A DNA stretch of 64,000 nucleotides from Fictibacillus phosphorivorans (GCF_001619875.1 NZ_LRFC01000038.1:682001-746000), one strand, 5' to 3'; positions 51,171 through 60,503 are shown, numbered from the stretch's first letter. The notes: generated by a model not told the origin, from the sequence alone. Made by a program: numbers and translations.

Positions 51171-51226
51171 CTTAGCAAAAGAGCACATTCCTTTAAGAAA
51201 GGAATGTGCTCTTTTTTATTGAACTA
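51171..51226 (+). repeat. Island repeat, rightmost copy with perfect stem
   Basis: AGAGCACATTCCTTT pairs with AAAGGAATGTGCTCT, then TTTTTATTGAACT. Left outer arm is reduced to CTTAGCAAAA. No copy is seen to the right of it. Confidence 0.85.
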
Positions 51227-51267
51227 ATAAAAGCCGGATCATAGATATGAAAAAAGGAGATCAATAG

Positions 51268-51877
51268 GTTAACAAAACAACAACTTATAGATATTAAAAA
51301 ACTACAAAAAGATTGTGAGTCTCATGATCATATAAAGCTAAAACTTAAGTATTATTAAATACACCGGCGGAATCAGATGCAGCAAAAGCTTTTTTATATA
51401 AAATAGGCGCTAATTACATTTTCAGAACATCAAATGGTGTGGCAAGAAAAATCCTTACAGCCGGTGGAGGATTTAACCCTCCGACAAGCAGAAGTAGATG
51501 ATTTAGACATGCGTATCCGTTTATCTGTTGAAGCTTTCGGGATGTCTCGAGAAGATGCCCAGTCCATGGAACGGTCGTTTGAAAAAGAAGGAAACACGAA
51601 TATGTTAATGATCGATGTCAATGGACAAACAGTAGGGAAAATTCGTGTTTCGCAAAAAGATGGGCAAGCTTGGATCTATGGGTTTTCCATTTTACCAGAG
51701 CATCAAGGTAAAGGAATTGGCAGGAACGTGTTGCGCCGAGTCATAAAAGATCAAAGTTCAGTTGGGCATTCGGTACATCTAGAAGTTGAAACAAAAAATG
51801 ATCATGCTCTTGGTCTATATAAAGCAGTGGGATTCCAAATTGTACATTCACAGGATTACTATTTATATAGACTTTAA
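51268..51877 (+). pseudogene. Two-domain GNAT acetyltransferase broken by deletion and frameshift
   Basis: N-terminal remnant LTKQQLIDIKKLQKDCESHD follows AAAGGAG but lacks a proper start codon and stops at 51358. The C-terminal GNAT domain is intact in frame from ATG 51434: LTLRQAEVDDLDMRIRLSVE, VGKIRVSQKDGQAWIYGFSI and the acetyl-CoA loop PEHQGKGIGRNVLRR. Upstream EHQMVWQEKS is in frame as far as 51407. The middle of the first domain is missing. The 147-residue C-terminal part could still be made and work alone. Confidence 0.65.
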
Positions 51878-52004
51878 ATTAAGTTGATTTAGAAAGTGCT
51901 ACAAATGAATGTTTCGATAAAGAGGTTATGATTGAATTTTTCTTGCACTACACCAAATTGTTATAATTAATATACATCAAAGGATTGCAGGAAAGGTGAT
52001 CAAT

Positions 52005-53177
52005 ATGGGTATATCAACCACTTCCCCAAAGATAATCGTTAATGGTGGTGGATTAGGTGGACTTTCAGCAGCAAATGCCTTGCAGCAGGTAGGGATAGAC
52101 GTTTCTGTATACGAGAGGGCTACAGAACTTAAGGAAATGGGAGCAGGAATTGTATTGGCTGCAAATGCTATGAAAGCATTGGACAAGTTGGGTATAGGCG
52201 AACAGGTTCGTAGAATGGGTTCACCCGTTAAAAAAGCAGAAATACGAACTTGGGATGGTAAGCTTCTTTTGAATTTACCAGTTCACAAACAGGCAAAGCG
52301 ATATGGGACATACAGTTATTTGATTCATCGAGCAGATCTACAGCGTATTTTATATGGAAATTTAAAGCCAGATACTGTTTTTTTAGGAAGAAAGCTTGTT
52401 CGTAAAGAACAGAATACGTCGAAAATAAGGGCGATATTTGAGAACAAAGAAGTAGTTGAAGGAGATCTATTAATCGGTGCAGACGGAGTTCACTCTCAAC
52501 TAAGGAGATCCTTAATCGGCTCGTCACCTCTTCGTTATTCTGGGTTTACTGCTTTTCGTGGCATATCCCATTTTGAAGATGAACGCTTTCCAATTGAACT
52601 GGGAGGAGGTTTTGAGGCTTGGGGACCAGGCAAAAGGTTCGGATACTCTCATTTGGGTAAAGGGAGAATCTTTTGGTTTGCAGCTATTAATACCCCTCTT
52701 GGAACTCTGAAGACAACGGAGAACAGAAAAAATACAGCTTTGGATCATTTTAAGGGATGGTGGGGACCAATAGAAGGGGTAATTGAGTCTACTGAGGAAG
52801 CAAATATTCTCACTCATGAAATTTTTGATAAAAAACCAATTAAATCTTGGAGCAAGGGTATGGCTACCTTACTTGGAGATGCGGCGCATCCAATGCTGCC
52901 AAATTTGGGACAAGGCGGTGCCCAGGCATTGGAAGATGCTATAGTACTATCGCGTTGCATTGTGAAGCATCCCGAAGACATTCAACAAGCTGTTAAGATA
53001 TATGAAAGAATCAGAATTCCTCGAACTGCAAAAGTTGTAAGGGGATCAAGAGCTATGGGGAAATTCATGCAACTTGAGAATCCAATATCCATCCAACTTA
53101 GGAACGTTTTACTGCGTACGATGCCTGACTCCCTTCAAATTAAGCGTTTAGAATGGTTGATTGGATATGAAGTGTAA
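52005..53177 (+). CDS. FAD-dependent monooxygenase (aromatic hydroxylase type)
   Basis: 390 residues from ATG 52005 (AAAGGTGA six bases upstream; the GTG at 51996 overlaps it). The FAD ADP-binding motif GGGLGGLSAANALQQVGIDV, the DG motif LLIGADGVHSQLRRSLIG and the GD motif LLGDAAHPMLPNLGQGGAQA mark a class A flavin monooxygenase of the salicylate/6-hydroxynicotinate hydroxylase type. Substrate unknown. An extended -10 (TGTTATAAT) lies upstream. It stands between the island and the cobalamin operon. Confidence 0.88.
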   Translation: MGISTTSPKIIVNGGGLGGLSAANALQQVGIDVSVYERATELKEMGAGIVLAANAMKALDKLGIGEQVRRMGSPVKKAEIRTWDGKLLLNLPVHKQAKRYGTYSYLIHRADLQRILYGNLKPDTVFLGRKLVRKEQNTSKIRAIFENKEVVEGDLLIGADGVHSQLRRSLIGSSPLRYSGFTAFRGISHFEDERFPIELGGGFEAWGPGKRFGYSHLGKGRIFWFAAINTPLGTLKTTENRKNTALDHFKGWWGPIEGVIESTEEANILTHEIFDKKPIKSWSKGMATLLGDAAHPMLPNLGQGGAQALEDAIVLSRCIVKHPEDIQQAVKIYERIRIPRTAKVVRGSRAMGKFMQLENPISIQLRNVLLRTMPDSLQIKRLEWLIGYEV

Positions 53178-53345
53178 AAGTGACGTGCTTTCTAAAGTAA
53201 GGAATAAATTTTTGGACTGAACCAGGACGTTATTTATTTTAATTCCGGTAGATGACGAGTATGCTGATTTTACATTGTCGTTCATGGTTTGAAGACACTT
53301 AATTTATTATTCTAAAAATTTTCTTCATATTTTTGGATAAAACGG

Positions 53346-53351
53346 TATAAT
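53346..53351 (+). promoter_or_regulatory. -10 box of the cobalamin operon
   Basis: TATAAT lies 15-20 bp before the riboswitch; the -35 box is weak (CTTCAT region at 53323). Confidence 0.5.
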
Positions 53352-53361
53352 GGTGATAGCT

Positions 53362-53560
53362 GAATACACGGATAAGGTTCGTTTTTTATAAACGTTAAAA
53401 GGGAAGCTGGTTAAAGTCCAGCACGGTCCCGCCACTGTAATCGGGAGAGCTTCTTAAAATCCACTGTTCAAGACGAATGGGAAGGAAAGAAGCTTGATGA
53501 ACGAGAGTCAGGATACCTGCCTTATCTGTCTGTCTGTGCAACCTTCGAGGAAAAGGTGAA
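53362..53560 (+). ncRNA. Cobalamin (B12) riboswitch
   Basis: Conserved blocks occur in order: AAAAGGGAAGCTGGTTAAAG, TCCAGCACGGTCCCGCCACT, GTAATCGGGAG, and the B12 box GAGTCAGGATACCTGCC (53505-53521). Adenosylcobalamin binding should favour the terminator just downstream and switch off the salvage operon. Confidence 0.95.
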
Positions 53561-53601
53561 GCAATTGTAATCATCGTATATCATGATTTTTACTATTGAT
53601 T

Positions 53602-53632
53602 TGCTCTCCTGAACAAGGAGAGCTTTTTTCTT
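53602..53632 (+). terminator. Riboswitch-controlled terminator
   Basis: GCTCTCCT pairs with AGGAGAGC, followed by TTTTTT, about 50 bp before btuF. Confidence 0.85.
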
Positions 53633-53681
53633 TTGCACGAAAAACAGCTAAATACTTATACATAACTGGAGCGTGAAGATT

Positions 53682-54641
53682 TTGAAGAAATTTACACAAA
53701 TGACCATGATGCTTTTATTGGTGATCGCCATCATCACGGGTTGTTCAACCGCAAATGAAACAGCTGATCAGAACGGTAAGGGTTCACAGAAAGTACAATC
53801 AGATTTTCCTTTAAAAGTAAAAGATGCTAGCGGAAAAGAAGTAACCATTGAGGAACGGCCTGAAAAAATCGTTTCTTTAATTCCGAGCAATACGGAAATC
53901 TTGTTTGCTCTTGGGTTAGAGAAAGAAGTTGTAGGTGTTTCTGATTTTGATAATTATCCAGAAGCTGCTGCAAAAAAGACAAAGATCGGCGGAATGGAAT
54001 TTAACGTTGAAAAGATTGTTGGATTAAAGCCTGACCTTGTTTTAGCTCACGAATCAGGCATGGCTACAGCAAAAGACGGGTTAAAACAACTTGAAGATGC
54101 CGGTATTGCTGTATTTGTCGTAAAGGATGCGACTAATTTTGACGACACGTATGACTCCATTGATACAATTTCAGAAGTGACTGGAACAGAGAGTAAAGGC
54201 GACGAGATCATTAAGGGGATGAAAGATGACCTTGCTGATATTGAAGATAAAGCGAAATCCGTGAAAGAAAAGAAAAAAGTATGGGTAGAGGTATCACCTT
54301 CCCCAGAGATCTATACAGCTGGTAAAGGTACGTTTATTGATGAAATGCTCAAAGCGATTAACGCGGAGAACGCAGCAGGTGACCTAGATGGATGGGCAAA
54401 AGTATCAGAAGAACAACCAGTAGCTTACAACCCAGATGTAATCGTTACAACTTACGGCTACTATACGGAAAAGCCAAAAGAACAAGTGATAGCAAGAAAA
54501 GCTTGGAAAGATGTAAGTGCTGTTAAAAATAATAACATCTATGATGTACATTCGGACAAAGTGACACGTCCTGGTCCGCGATTGATTGAAGGAGTGGAGG
54601 AGCTTGCAAAAGCTATCTATCCAGATGTTTTCAAAAAGTGA
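53682..54641 (+). CDS. btuF: Cobalamin ABC transporter, substrate-binding lipoprotein BtuF
   Basis: 319 residues from TTG 53682 (TGGAG ten bases upstream; GTG 53673 is too close to that site). Lipoprotein signal MLLLVIAIITGCS, then a class III periplasmic-binding fold: IVSLIPSNTEILFALGLEKE, VVGVSDFDNYP, KPDLVLAHESG and GPRLIEGVEELAKAIYP. It captures corrinoids for the BtuCD importer encoded next. First gene after the B12 riboswitch, so repressed by adenosylcobalamin. Confidence 0.93.
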   Translation: MKKFTQMTMMLLLVIAIITGCSTANETADQNGKGSQKVQSDFPLKVKDASGKEVTIEERPEKIVSLIPSNTEILFALGLEKEVVGVSDFDNYPEAAAKKTKIGGMEFNVEKIVGLKPDLVLAHESGMATAKDGLKQLEDAGIAVFVVKDATNFDDTYDSIDTISEVTGTESKGDEIIKGMKDDLADIEDKAKSVKEKKKVWVEVSPSPEIYTAGKGTFIDEMLKAINAENAAGDLDGWAKVSEEQPVAYNPDVIVTTYGYYTEKPKEQVIARKAWKDVSAVKNNNIYDVHSDKVTRPGPRLIEGVEELAKAIYPDVFKK

Positions 54642-55668
54642 AATATATGTTTCTTATGGAATACTTTTTATCTTAATCGCTGCATCATTGGTTTTGGGGA
54701 TATCGATCGGATCTGTGTCGATCCCCCTTTTTCATGTCGTACAAATTTTGGGTGCAGAAATTTTTAATTATCCATTGCGAGCGCCGATTAATGCTTCGAC
54801 AGTATCGATCATTATGCAAATCCGGCTCCCAAGGGTGCTCCTTGCCATGTTAGTTGGTTTTGCATTATCTCTCGCGGGAGCTGCGTTTCAAGGTCTCTTG
54901 AAAAATCCTTTAGCCGATCCTTATACACTCGGCGTTTCTTCAGGATCTTCGCTTGGAGCGGTCATCGTACTGTTCTTTGGGGTTCAGCTTCCGGGTCTCG
55001 GACATTTTACCTTGCCAGTCGTTTCGATTGCTGCTGGTTTTTTTACGCTAGTTGGTGTGATCTCTTTTGCACGTTTGGTACAGAGAAACTTGTCTGTGGA
55101 AACCATTATCTTAGCGGGCATTCTATGTAGTTCATTTCTTGGCTCCCTTATATCACTGCTGATCGCCTTATCAGGTGAAGAACTGCGTCAGATCATCGGC
55201 TGGCTTTTAGGAAGTGTTTCGATGAGAGGCTGGTCATACGTTTCTTTAATCACACCTTTTCTTGCAGCAGGTTTGCTCATGCTACTTGGGAGCGCAAGGG
55301 AACTAAATGCTATGTCTTTTAGTCAAAGTGATGCAAAAAACATCGGTGTTGATGTGAAGAAACATACGACAATCGTTCTGATTGGAGCGTCATTCGTAAC
55401 AGGGTCAGCGGTTGCTGTATCCGGAACAATCGGTTTTGTCGGCCTTGTTATCCCACATATCGGAAGAATGCTATGGGGAGTCGATCATAGACACTTGCTT
55501 CCTCTTTCGATGTTGCTAGGTGGTGTGTTCTTGGTGCTGGTTGATTTATTGGCACGCACTATTATTGCGCCAACTGAGTTACCGATTGGTGTTCTGACCG
55601 CGATCATTGGAAGTCCTGTATTTGCCATTATTTTTATTCAACATCGACGAAGGAGGATGACCGCATGA
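54604..55668 (+). CDS. btuC: Cobalamin ABC transporter permease BtuC
   Basis: About 347-354 residues, ten membrane helices, FecCD/BtuC family (LAGAAFQGLLKNPLADPYTL, GFVGLVIPHIGRMLWGVDHR). It overlaps the end of btuF. The start is uncertain: TTG 54604 has GGAGGAG close by, while ATG 54625 gives the usual N-terminus but lacks a nearby site. Translational coupling to btuF is likely. Works with BtuF and the BtuD domain of the next protein. Confidence 0.93.
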   Translation: MQKLSIQMFSKSEIYVSYGILFILIAASLVLGISIGSVSIPLFHVVQILGAEIFNYPLRAPINASTVSIIMQIRLPRVLLAMLVGFALSLAGAAFQGLLKNPLADPYTLGVSSGSSLGAVIVLFFGVQLPGLGHFTLPVVSIAAGFFTLVGVISFARLVQRNLSVETIILAGILCSSFLGSLISLLIALSGEELRQIIGWLLGSVSMRGWSYVSLITPFLAAGLLMLLGSARELNAMSFSQSDAKNIGVDVKKHTTIVLIGASFVTGSAVAVSGTIGFVGLVIPHIGRMLWGVDHRHLLPLSMLLGGVFLVLVDLLARTIIAPTELPIGVLTAIIGSPVFAIIFIQHRRRRMTA

Positions 55669-57122
55669 TCTCTGTTGTCAATGTAAGTGCAGGATATGAA
55701 GGGAAAAAGGTCTTAAATGACCTCTCTCTATCCCTATCAAAAGGGAAGATGACTGGAATCATCGGACCAAATGGAAGCGGAAAAACCACTCTGATGAAAG
55801 TATTGAACGGAACACATCCTTTGGACAAGGGAGAAGTTCTTATAAAAGGGAAAAGGTTGCAAAACTATACAGCAAAAGAACTGGCAAAAGTAATGGCTGT
55901 CTTGCCGCAACATGCAGGAAGTTCATTTGATTTTACGGTTCAGGAAGTCGTAGAGCTTGGCCGATATCCGTTTTACAAGGGACTGCTAAAGGTGGCGAGT
56001 GCACACGACGAGCAGGTAGTAAAAGAGGCGATAGAGCTGACGGGTGTTCAGGATTTTGTACACAAAAGCATCAATCAGCTAAGTGGTGGAGAACAACAGC
56101 GAGTCATGCTGGCAAAGGCACTAGCTCAAGAACCTGAGATCCTGCTCCTTGATGAACCAACAAACCATTTGGATCTCTCGTATCAGATAAAATTAATGGA
56201 TTTATTGAAGAAATGGGTATATACAAGGAAGTTAACCGTCGTTGCAATTCTACATGACTTAAATATTGCTAGCCTTTATTGTGATGAAGTTATTTTGTTG
56301 GATGATGGAATCGTTAAAGCAAACGGGCATCCACGAGCGATTATGAATAAGGAACTTCTTCAAGAAGTATATTATACCCCTTTAACTCGGAGGGACCATC
56401 CTGAAGCACCAAGCCCAATAATCGCACCCGTACCTGAAATGAAAACTCAAGAAAAATCGATTCAAAAACTCGAACTAACTGCTACAAAAGAGCTCATGGT
56501 GTTTTCTAGTCCTTTTCCTTTAAAGACATTATCGTCTGCATTGATAGGTGGAGGTTTTCAGTGGGCATCCACATTTGTAAACCGCCACGTAGATAAGAAC
56601 TATTATATTGATGACGCCCACAATGAATATCGAAACTATTTGAAAGAAAAACAGTTTAATCCGCATGACACGATTGGTATGATGACTGCTGCTAGATTGG
56701 GAGATGCTAGTGTAGTTTCAATACAGAAGGAAGATTTCGCTCTCTTGATAGCTGTCACAGTTGGTACAGGGAACGCGGTAGATGCCGCTCAATCATGGAT
56801 TCGAAAAGAAGAAGCCACAGTCGGAACCATCAACATTTGGATTTTTATTGAGGGTGTATTAACAGATGAAGCGTTTGTTCAGGCGATGATGACGGCAACA
56901 GAAGCGAAAACAAGTGCACTAAGTACATATAACGTACTAGATCCTCTTTCAAAAACGGTTGCCACAGGAACTTCAACAGATAGTATATGCATAGGATCTA
57001 CACAATCCGGTACACATATGAGGTATGCAGGGACGATAACACCAGTTGGTAAGGCAATTGGTAAAGGCGTATTCGAAGCAATCGGACAGGCCATTGAAAA
57101 TTATAGAAAGAGAATGATGTGA
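55665..57122 (+). CDS. BtuD-CbiZ fusion: cobalamin ABC ATPase plus adenosylcobinamide amidohydrolase
   Basis: 485 residues with two domains. Residues 1 to about 255 are an ABC ATPase (GPNGSGKTT, LSGGEQQRV, LLLDEPTNHLDL, H-loop ILHD). Residues about 275-485 are CbiZ (FSSPFPLKTLSSALIGGGFQ, TIGMMTAARLGDASVVSIQ, VTVGTGNAVDAA, CIGSTQSGTHMRYAGTITPV). CbiZ cuts the aminopropanol side chain from adenosylcobinamide-type corrinoids so that the next enzyme, CbiB, can rebuild them. Fusing importer ATPase to the remodelling enzyme is also seen in B. subtilis YvrA. ATG overlaps btuC by 4 bp. Confidence 0.93.
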   Translation: MISVVNVSAGYEGKKVLNDLSLSLSKGKMTGIIGPNGSGKTTLMKVLNGTHPLDKGEVLIKGKRLQNYTAKELAKVMAVLPQHAGSSFDFTVQEVVELGRYPFYKGLLKVASAHDEQVVKEAIELTGVQDFVHKSINQLSGGEQQRVMLAKALAQEPEILLLDEPTNHLDLSYQIKLMDLLKKWVYTRKLTVVAILHDLNIASLYCDEVILLDDGIVKANGHPRAIMNKELLQEVYYTPLTRRDHPEAPSPIIAPVPEMKTQEKSIQKLELTATKELMVFSSPFPLKTLSSALIGGGFQWASTFVNRHVDKNYYIDDAHNEYRNYLKEKQFNPHDTIGMMTAARLGDASVVSIQKEDFALLIAVTVGTGNAVDAAQSWIRKEEATVGTINIWIFIEGVLTDEAFVQAMMTATEAKTSALSTYNVLDPLSKTVATGTSTDSICIGSTQSGTHMRYAGTITPVGKAIGKGVFEAIGQAIENYRKRMM

Positions 57123-58078
57123 TGCTCTACCATTTGATAAGTATTGTCTTAGCTGTCTGTATTGATCAGGTTATTGGAGACCCTCGGTGGTTGCCTCATC
57201 CCGTAAGAGGATTTGGGAAGATGATCTCGACCGCAGAACGCCTTTTAAATAAAGGAAGACATAAAAGAAAAAAAGGGGTTCTCATGCTTCTCTCGGTCCT
57301 TTTTATCACATGTACTCTCTCTATGTGCGTCGTATGGGCAGCTTATCATCTTCATGTGGTGATTGGTATTTTAATAGAGTCGGTTCTAATCGCAACGACC
57401 ATTGCAGCGAAAGGGTTAAAAGAAGCGGGTCTCTCCGTCTATGACCCGCTTATCCGAGAAGATATGAAAGAGGCGCGTTTCAAGCTTAGCTGGATTGTTG
57501 GTCGTGATACAGATCAACTTCAGCAGTCTGAAATCGTGAGAGGTACGGTTGAGACAATAGCAGAAAATACAAGCGATGGAGTGACATCACCACTCTTCTT
57601 TGCTTTGATCGGCGGTGCACCGCTCGCTTTCGTATATCGAGCAGTGAATACGTGTGACTCGATGGTAGGGTATAAGAATGATAGATTTTTAGAGTTTGGC
57701 TGGGCATCAGCAAGATTCGATGACCTTTTAAACTATATTCCTGCGAGGCTGACGGGTTGGCTAATGATTTTAGGAAACAGGAAAAAGAAAAAAATAAGAG
57801 TTTCGTGGCTTAAACAAGAAGCGAAGAATCATCCTAGTCCGAATAGTGGTTGGGGAGAAGCAGCTGTTGCAGGAATTCTTGGCATCCAACTAGGAGGAAC
57901 AAATACATATAAAGGGGTCGTTTCTCACAGACCCGTTATCGGTGAAGCATATTCGGACTTAGAACCTGTACATATCGTAGAGTCTATATCCATTATGGAA
58001 AAAGCAGTAGTATGGTTTACTGTATTTTTACTAGCGACAGGAGGGATCTTTCTTGCAGTTACCGAGTCATGGGGCTAA
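57122..58078 (+). CDS. cbiB: Adenosylcobinamide-phosphate synthase CbiB
   Basis: 318 residues, several membrane helices. N-terminus CIDQVIGDPRWLPHPVRGFG and motifs RDTDQLQQSEIVRGTVETIA, ENTSDGVTSPLFFALIGGAP and FRAVNTCDSMVGYKND-like (YRAVNTCDSMVGYKNDRF) are diagnostic. It joins adenosylcobyric acid to aminopropanol phosphate from CobD. The ATG overlaps the upstream stop (TGATG); a GTG three bases earlier is possible. Confidence 0.95.
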   Translation: MLYHLISIVLAVCIDQVIGDPRWLPHPVRGFGKMISTAERLLNKGRHKRKKGVLMLLSVLFITCTLSMCVVWAAYHLHVVIGILIESVLIATTIAAKGLKEAGLSVYDPLIREDMKEARFKLSWIVGRDTDQLQQSEIVRGTVETIAENTSDGVTSPLFFALIGGAPLAFVYRAVNTCDSMVGYKNDRFLEFGWASARFDDLLNYIPARLTGWLMILGNRKKKKIRVSWLKQEAKNHPSPNSGWGEAAVAGILGIQLGGTNTYKGVVSHRPVIGEAYSDLEPVHIVESISIMEKAVVWFTVFLLATGGIFLAVTESWG

Positions 58079-59135
58079 TCCTCAATTGCTTGCCCAATCA
58101 TTAAAAAGTGAAATGATAAAAGGTAGTTTGGATTTTAGTGTTAACGTAAATCCATTTCCGCCGCTTAAAGAAATAGAATCTACTTGGGGCAATCTATACG
58201 AAGAGATTCTTCATTATCCCGATCCAACGTGCAGTGATTTTATCCAAATAGCCACTGGAAAAGATGGAGTGGAAAAAGAACAGATCCTCCCAGGAAACGG
58301 AGCAGCTGAACTGATCTTTTTGATTGCTCAAGCTTACCGAGGTAGCAAAGTACTGATTGTAGAACCTGCTTTTTCTGAATACCGAGATGCCTGTACTGCA
58401 AACGGATGTGAAGTATATTCATACCTTACAAAAAAGGAAAACGCTTGGAAATTGAATGTAGAGGAGTTACAAGCTCATCTTACCGGAAAGAAACTTTGCT
58501 TCCTCTGCCATCCGAGTAATCCAACAGGCACATCTTATACATTAGATGAATTAGAGGCTATCATCAATCTTACTGCAACCTATGATGTTACATTGGTCAT
58601 TGATGAAGCATTTCTTCACTTTATGGAGAAGCCCATATCCGCGGTACCCTTTTTAAAGCATTATTCACACCTCATTATTTTAAGATCACTGACTAAAATG
58701 TTTCATCTACCAGGAGCTCGAATCGGTTATGCACTTGCATCTGAGGAACAAATTAATTGCCTTAAGGCCCTTCAGCCGCCATGGAGTGTAAACGGGGTCG
58801 CACAAAGACTAGGCTCAATTTGTCTGATGAATGGTGAAATGTACATAAAACAAACAGCCCAGAACATCTCTTTAGAGAGAAGAAGAATTTTTCCTATACT
58901 GAATTTTTTCGGGTTTGAAGTTTCCCCTTCTTCAGTAAACTTTTATTTACTGCAGCGAAAGGAATCGCGTGAGGATCACTTTCCCCTGCTGCAATTTCTG
59001 TTTTCAAACGGAATCATTGTCAGGCATACAGAAAACTTTAGAGGAATTGATGGAAAAGGTCTGCGCATAGCTGTTCGTACACCAATTGAGAATGATAGGC
59101 TTCTCACTGTTCTTGAAAGCTGGACATACTCATGA
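58053..59135 (+). CDS. cobD: Threonine-phosphate decarboxylase CobD
   Basis: 360-residue PLP enzyme of the histidinol-phosphate aminotransferase family. SVNVNPFPP near the start, LPGNGAAELIFLIAQAY, LCHPSNPTGTSYT and the PLP-lysine region LRSLTKMFHLPGARIGYA are intact. It makes aminopropanol phosphate from L-threonine phosphate for CbiB. The TTG start at 58053 has GGAGGG seven bases upstream and overlaps cbiB by 26 bp. Confidence 0.93.
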   Translation: MQLPSHGANPQLLAQSLKSEMIKGSLDFSVNVNPFPPLKEIESTWGNLYEEILHYPDPTCSDFIQIATGKDGVEKEQILPGNGAAELIFLIAQAYRGSKVLIVEPAFSEYRDACTANGCEVYSYLTKKENAWKLNVEELQAHLTGKKLCFLCHPSNPTGTSYTLDELEAIINLTATYDVTLVIDEAFLHFMEKPISAVPFLKHYSHLIILRSLTKMFHLPGARIGYALASEEQINCLKALQPPWSVNGVAQRLGSICLMNGEMYIKQTAQNISLERRRIFPILNFFGFEVSPSSVNFYLLQRKESREDHFPLLQFLFSNGIIVRHTENFRGIDGKGLRIAVRTPIENDRLLTVLESWTYS

Positions 59136-59722
59136 TTATTTTTATAACAGGGGGTGTGAGAAGTGGTAAGAGCAGTTTTGCGGAAACGATAGCTGTTTAT
59201 TATGGTGGGCAAACTCCACTTCATTACATCGCAACTAGTGCCAGGCAAGATGATGAAATGAATGATCGAATCAAGAGACATCAAGAAGCGCGTAGGGTAA
59301 GCAGGTACAGGTGGAAAACGTGGGAGCATCTACGAAACATACACGAATTAGAACAAAGTATTGAACCAAACCGTGTTATCCTGTTGGATTGTTTAACCAA
59401 TCTGCTGACGAATGAACTGTTTCATGGCTGGGAAAGCAAGCGGAAACAGTGGTTGGAACTAAATACAAGAATGAATATCTATAAAAAAATAATGGATGGA
59501 ATTAGCATGCTTGGAAAGAAAAATATCCTGATTGTGGTGTCCAATGAAGTAAACTATGGTCTGCCGATAAATGATAGTGGAACCTATTTTTTTGCACAAT
59601 TGCTAGGCAATCTTCATCAAGGCTTGGTTCAAAAAAGTGACTGGGTGTATCAAGTGGAACAAGGTTTACCCATTTTACGAAAGGGGCCGCACGAACTTGA
59701 AAAACAGTCCATCGTTTTCTAG
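59132..59722 (+). CDS. cobU: Adenosylcobinamide kinase / guanylyltransferase CobU
   Basis: 196 residues. P-loop ITGGVRSGKSSFAE and the region RIKRHQEARRVSRYRWKTWE, which carries the His that is guanylylated in CobU, are present, as is LLDCLTNLLTNELF. The C-terminal GxGIVPE..RxFRD segment usual in CobU is poorly kept (NEVNYGLPINDSGTYFFAQL). It phosphorylates adenosylcobinamide and adds GMP. ATG overlaps cobD (ATGA). Confidence 0.9.
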   Translation: MIIFITGGVRSGKSSFAETIAVYYGGQTPLHYIATSARQDDEMNDRIKRHQEARRVSRYRWKTWEHLRNIHELEQSIEPNRVILLDCLTNLLTNELFHGWESKRKQWLELNTRMNIYKKIMDGISMLGKKNILIVVSNEVNYGLPINDSGTYFFAQLLGNLHQGLVQKSDWVYQVEQGLPILRKGPHELEKQSIVF

Positions 59723-60503
59723 ATTGCTTCATGGATTGGGGCTTGCTGTTCAGTTTTTGACAGCTATTCCTCTTCGGATATCGTTTCAGTGGACAAAGGA
59801 GACGAGTAACTGGAGTTTTCGATTCTATCCATTTATTGGACTGTTTCTCGGCGGACTAGTCGCGATACAGGCTTTTTATCTTTTAGACCATTCGAGCTTC
59901 TCACTGTTGATCATATCGTTCTACTTGTTCACGTTTTCTGTTTTCCTGACAGGTGGATTGCATCTAGATGGTTGGATGGACGCAAGTGATGCTTATTTTT
60001 CATACAGAGATATTGAGAAAAGACTTCAAATCATGAAAGACCCGAGAACGGGTGCCTTTGGCGTATTATCTGTACTTTTTTTATTAAGCTGGAGGTTCTT
60101 ATTCATGTATGAAAGTGTAGTGATGATAGGGGCAGATATATGGTTAATCTTCTTACTTGTTCCATTCCTATCAAGGACGTGGATGGGCGTTCTTCTCTTC
60201 ATTACTCCTCTTGCAAAAGAAGAAGGCATGGCCTATGAGATCCGAAAAAATGTAGAAAGAAGAAGTGTTAAGTTTTATGGATGGTATGGGGGAATTGCTT
60301 TATTACTAGCTTTTTTGTCAGGTGGAGGAATGATTGTTCTTGTCATGTTGGGAGTAAGTATAATAGGTTTTTTGTTAAGTAGAAGGTTTATTATCAAACA
60401 ATTTAGCGGGATAACAGGGGATACAGTCGGAGCATTTACAGAAGGGATGGAAACATGGTTATGGTTCGCAGGATGGCTGTTACTCTCATACGTCATGGCT
60501 TAA
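59697..60503 (+). CDS. cobS: Adenosylcobinamide-GDP ribazoletransferase CobS
   Basis: 268 residues from TTG 59697 with AAAGGGG ten bases upstream. Membrane protein with the motifs LGLAVQFLTAIPL, GGLHLDGWMDASDAYFSYR and MKDPRTGAFGVLSVL, the Mg-binding DxxxD block of CobS. It joins AdoCbi-GDP to alpha-ribazole (phosphate) in the last assembly step. Overlaps cobU by 26 bp. Confidence 0.93.
   Translation: MKNSPSFSRLLHGLGLAVQFLTAIPLRISFQWTKETSNWSFRFYPFIGLFLGGLVAIQAFYLLDHSSFSLLIISFYLFTFSVFLTGGLHLDGWMDASDAYFSYRDIEKRLQIMKDPRTGAFGVLSVLFLLSWRFLFMYESVVMIGADIWLIFLLVPFLSRTWMGVLLFITPLAKEEGMAYEIRKNVERRSVKFYGWYGGIALLLAFLSGGGMIVLVMLGVSIIGFLLSRRFIIKQFSGITGDTVGAFTEGMETWLWFAGWLLLSYVMA

Noticed and set aside
29674-51226. 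CRISPR array
   Set aside because: The repeats are palindromic and irregularly spaced from tens of bases to several kilobases with genes between them; no spacers of even length and no cas genes.
29674-51226. Classical integron
   Set aside because: No integrase gene is in the window and the repeat's right end does not match the attC GTTRRRY core. Only the cassette-like layout is similar.
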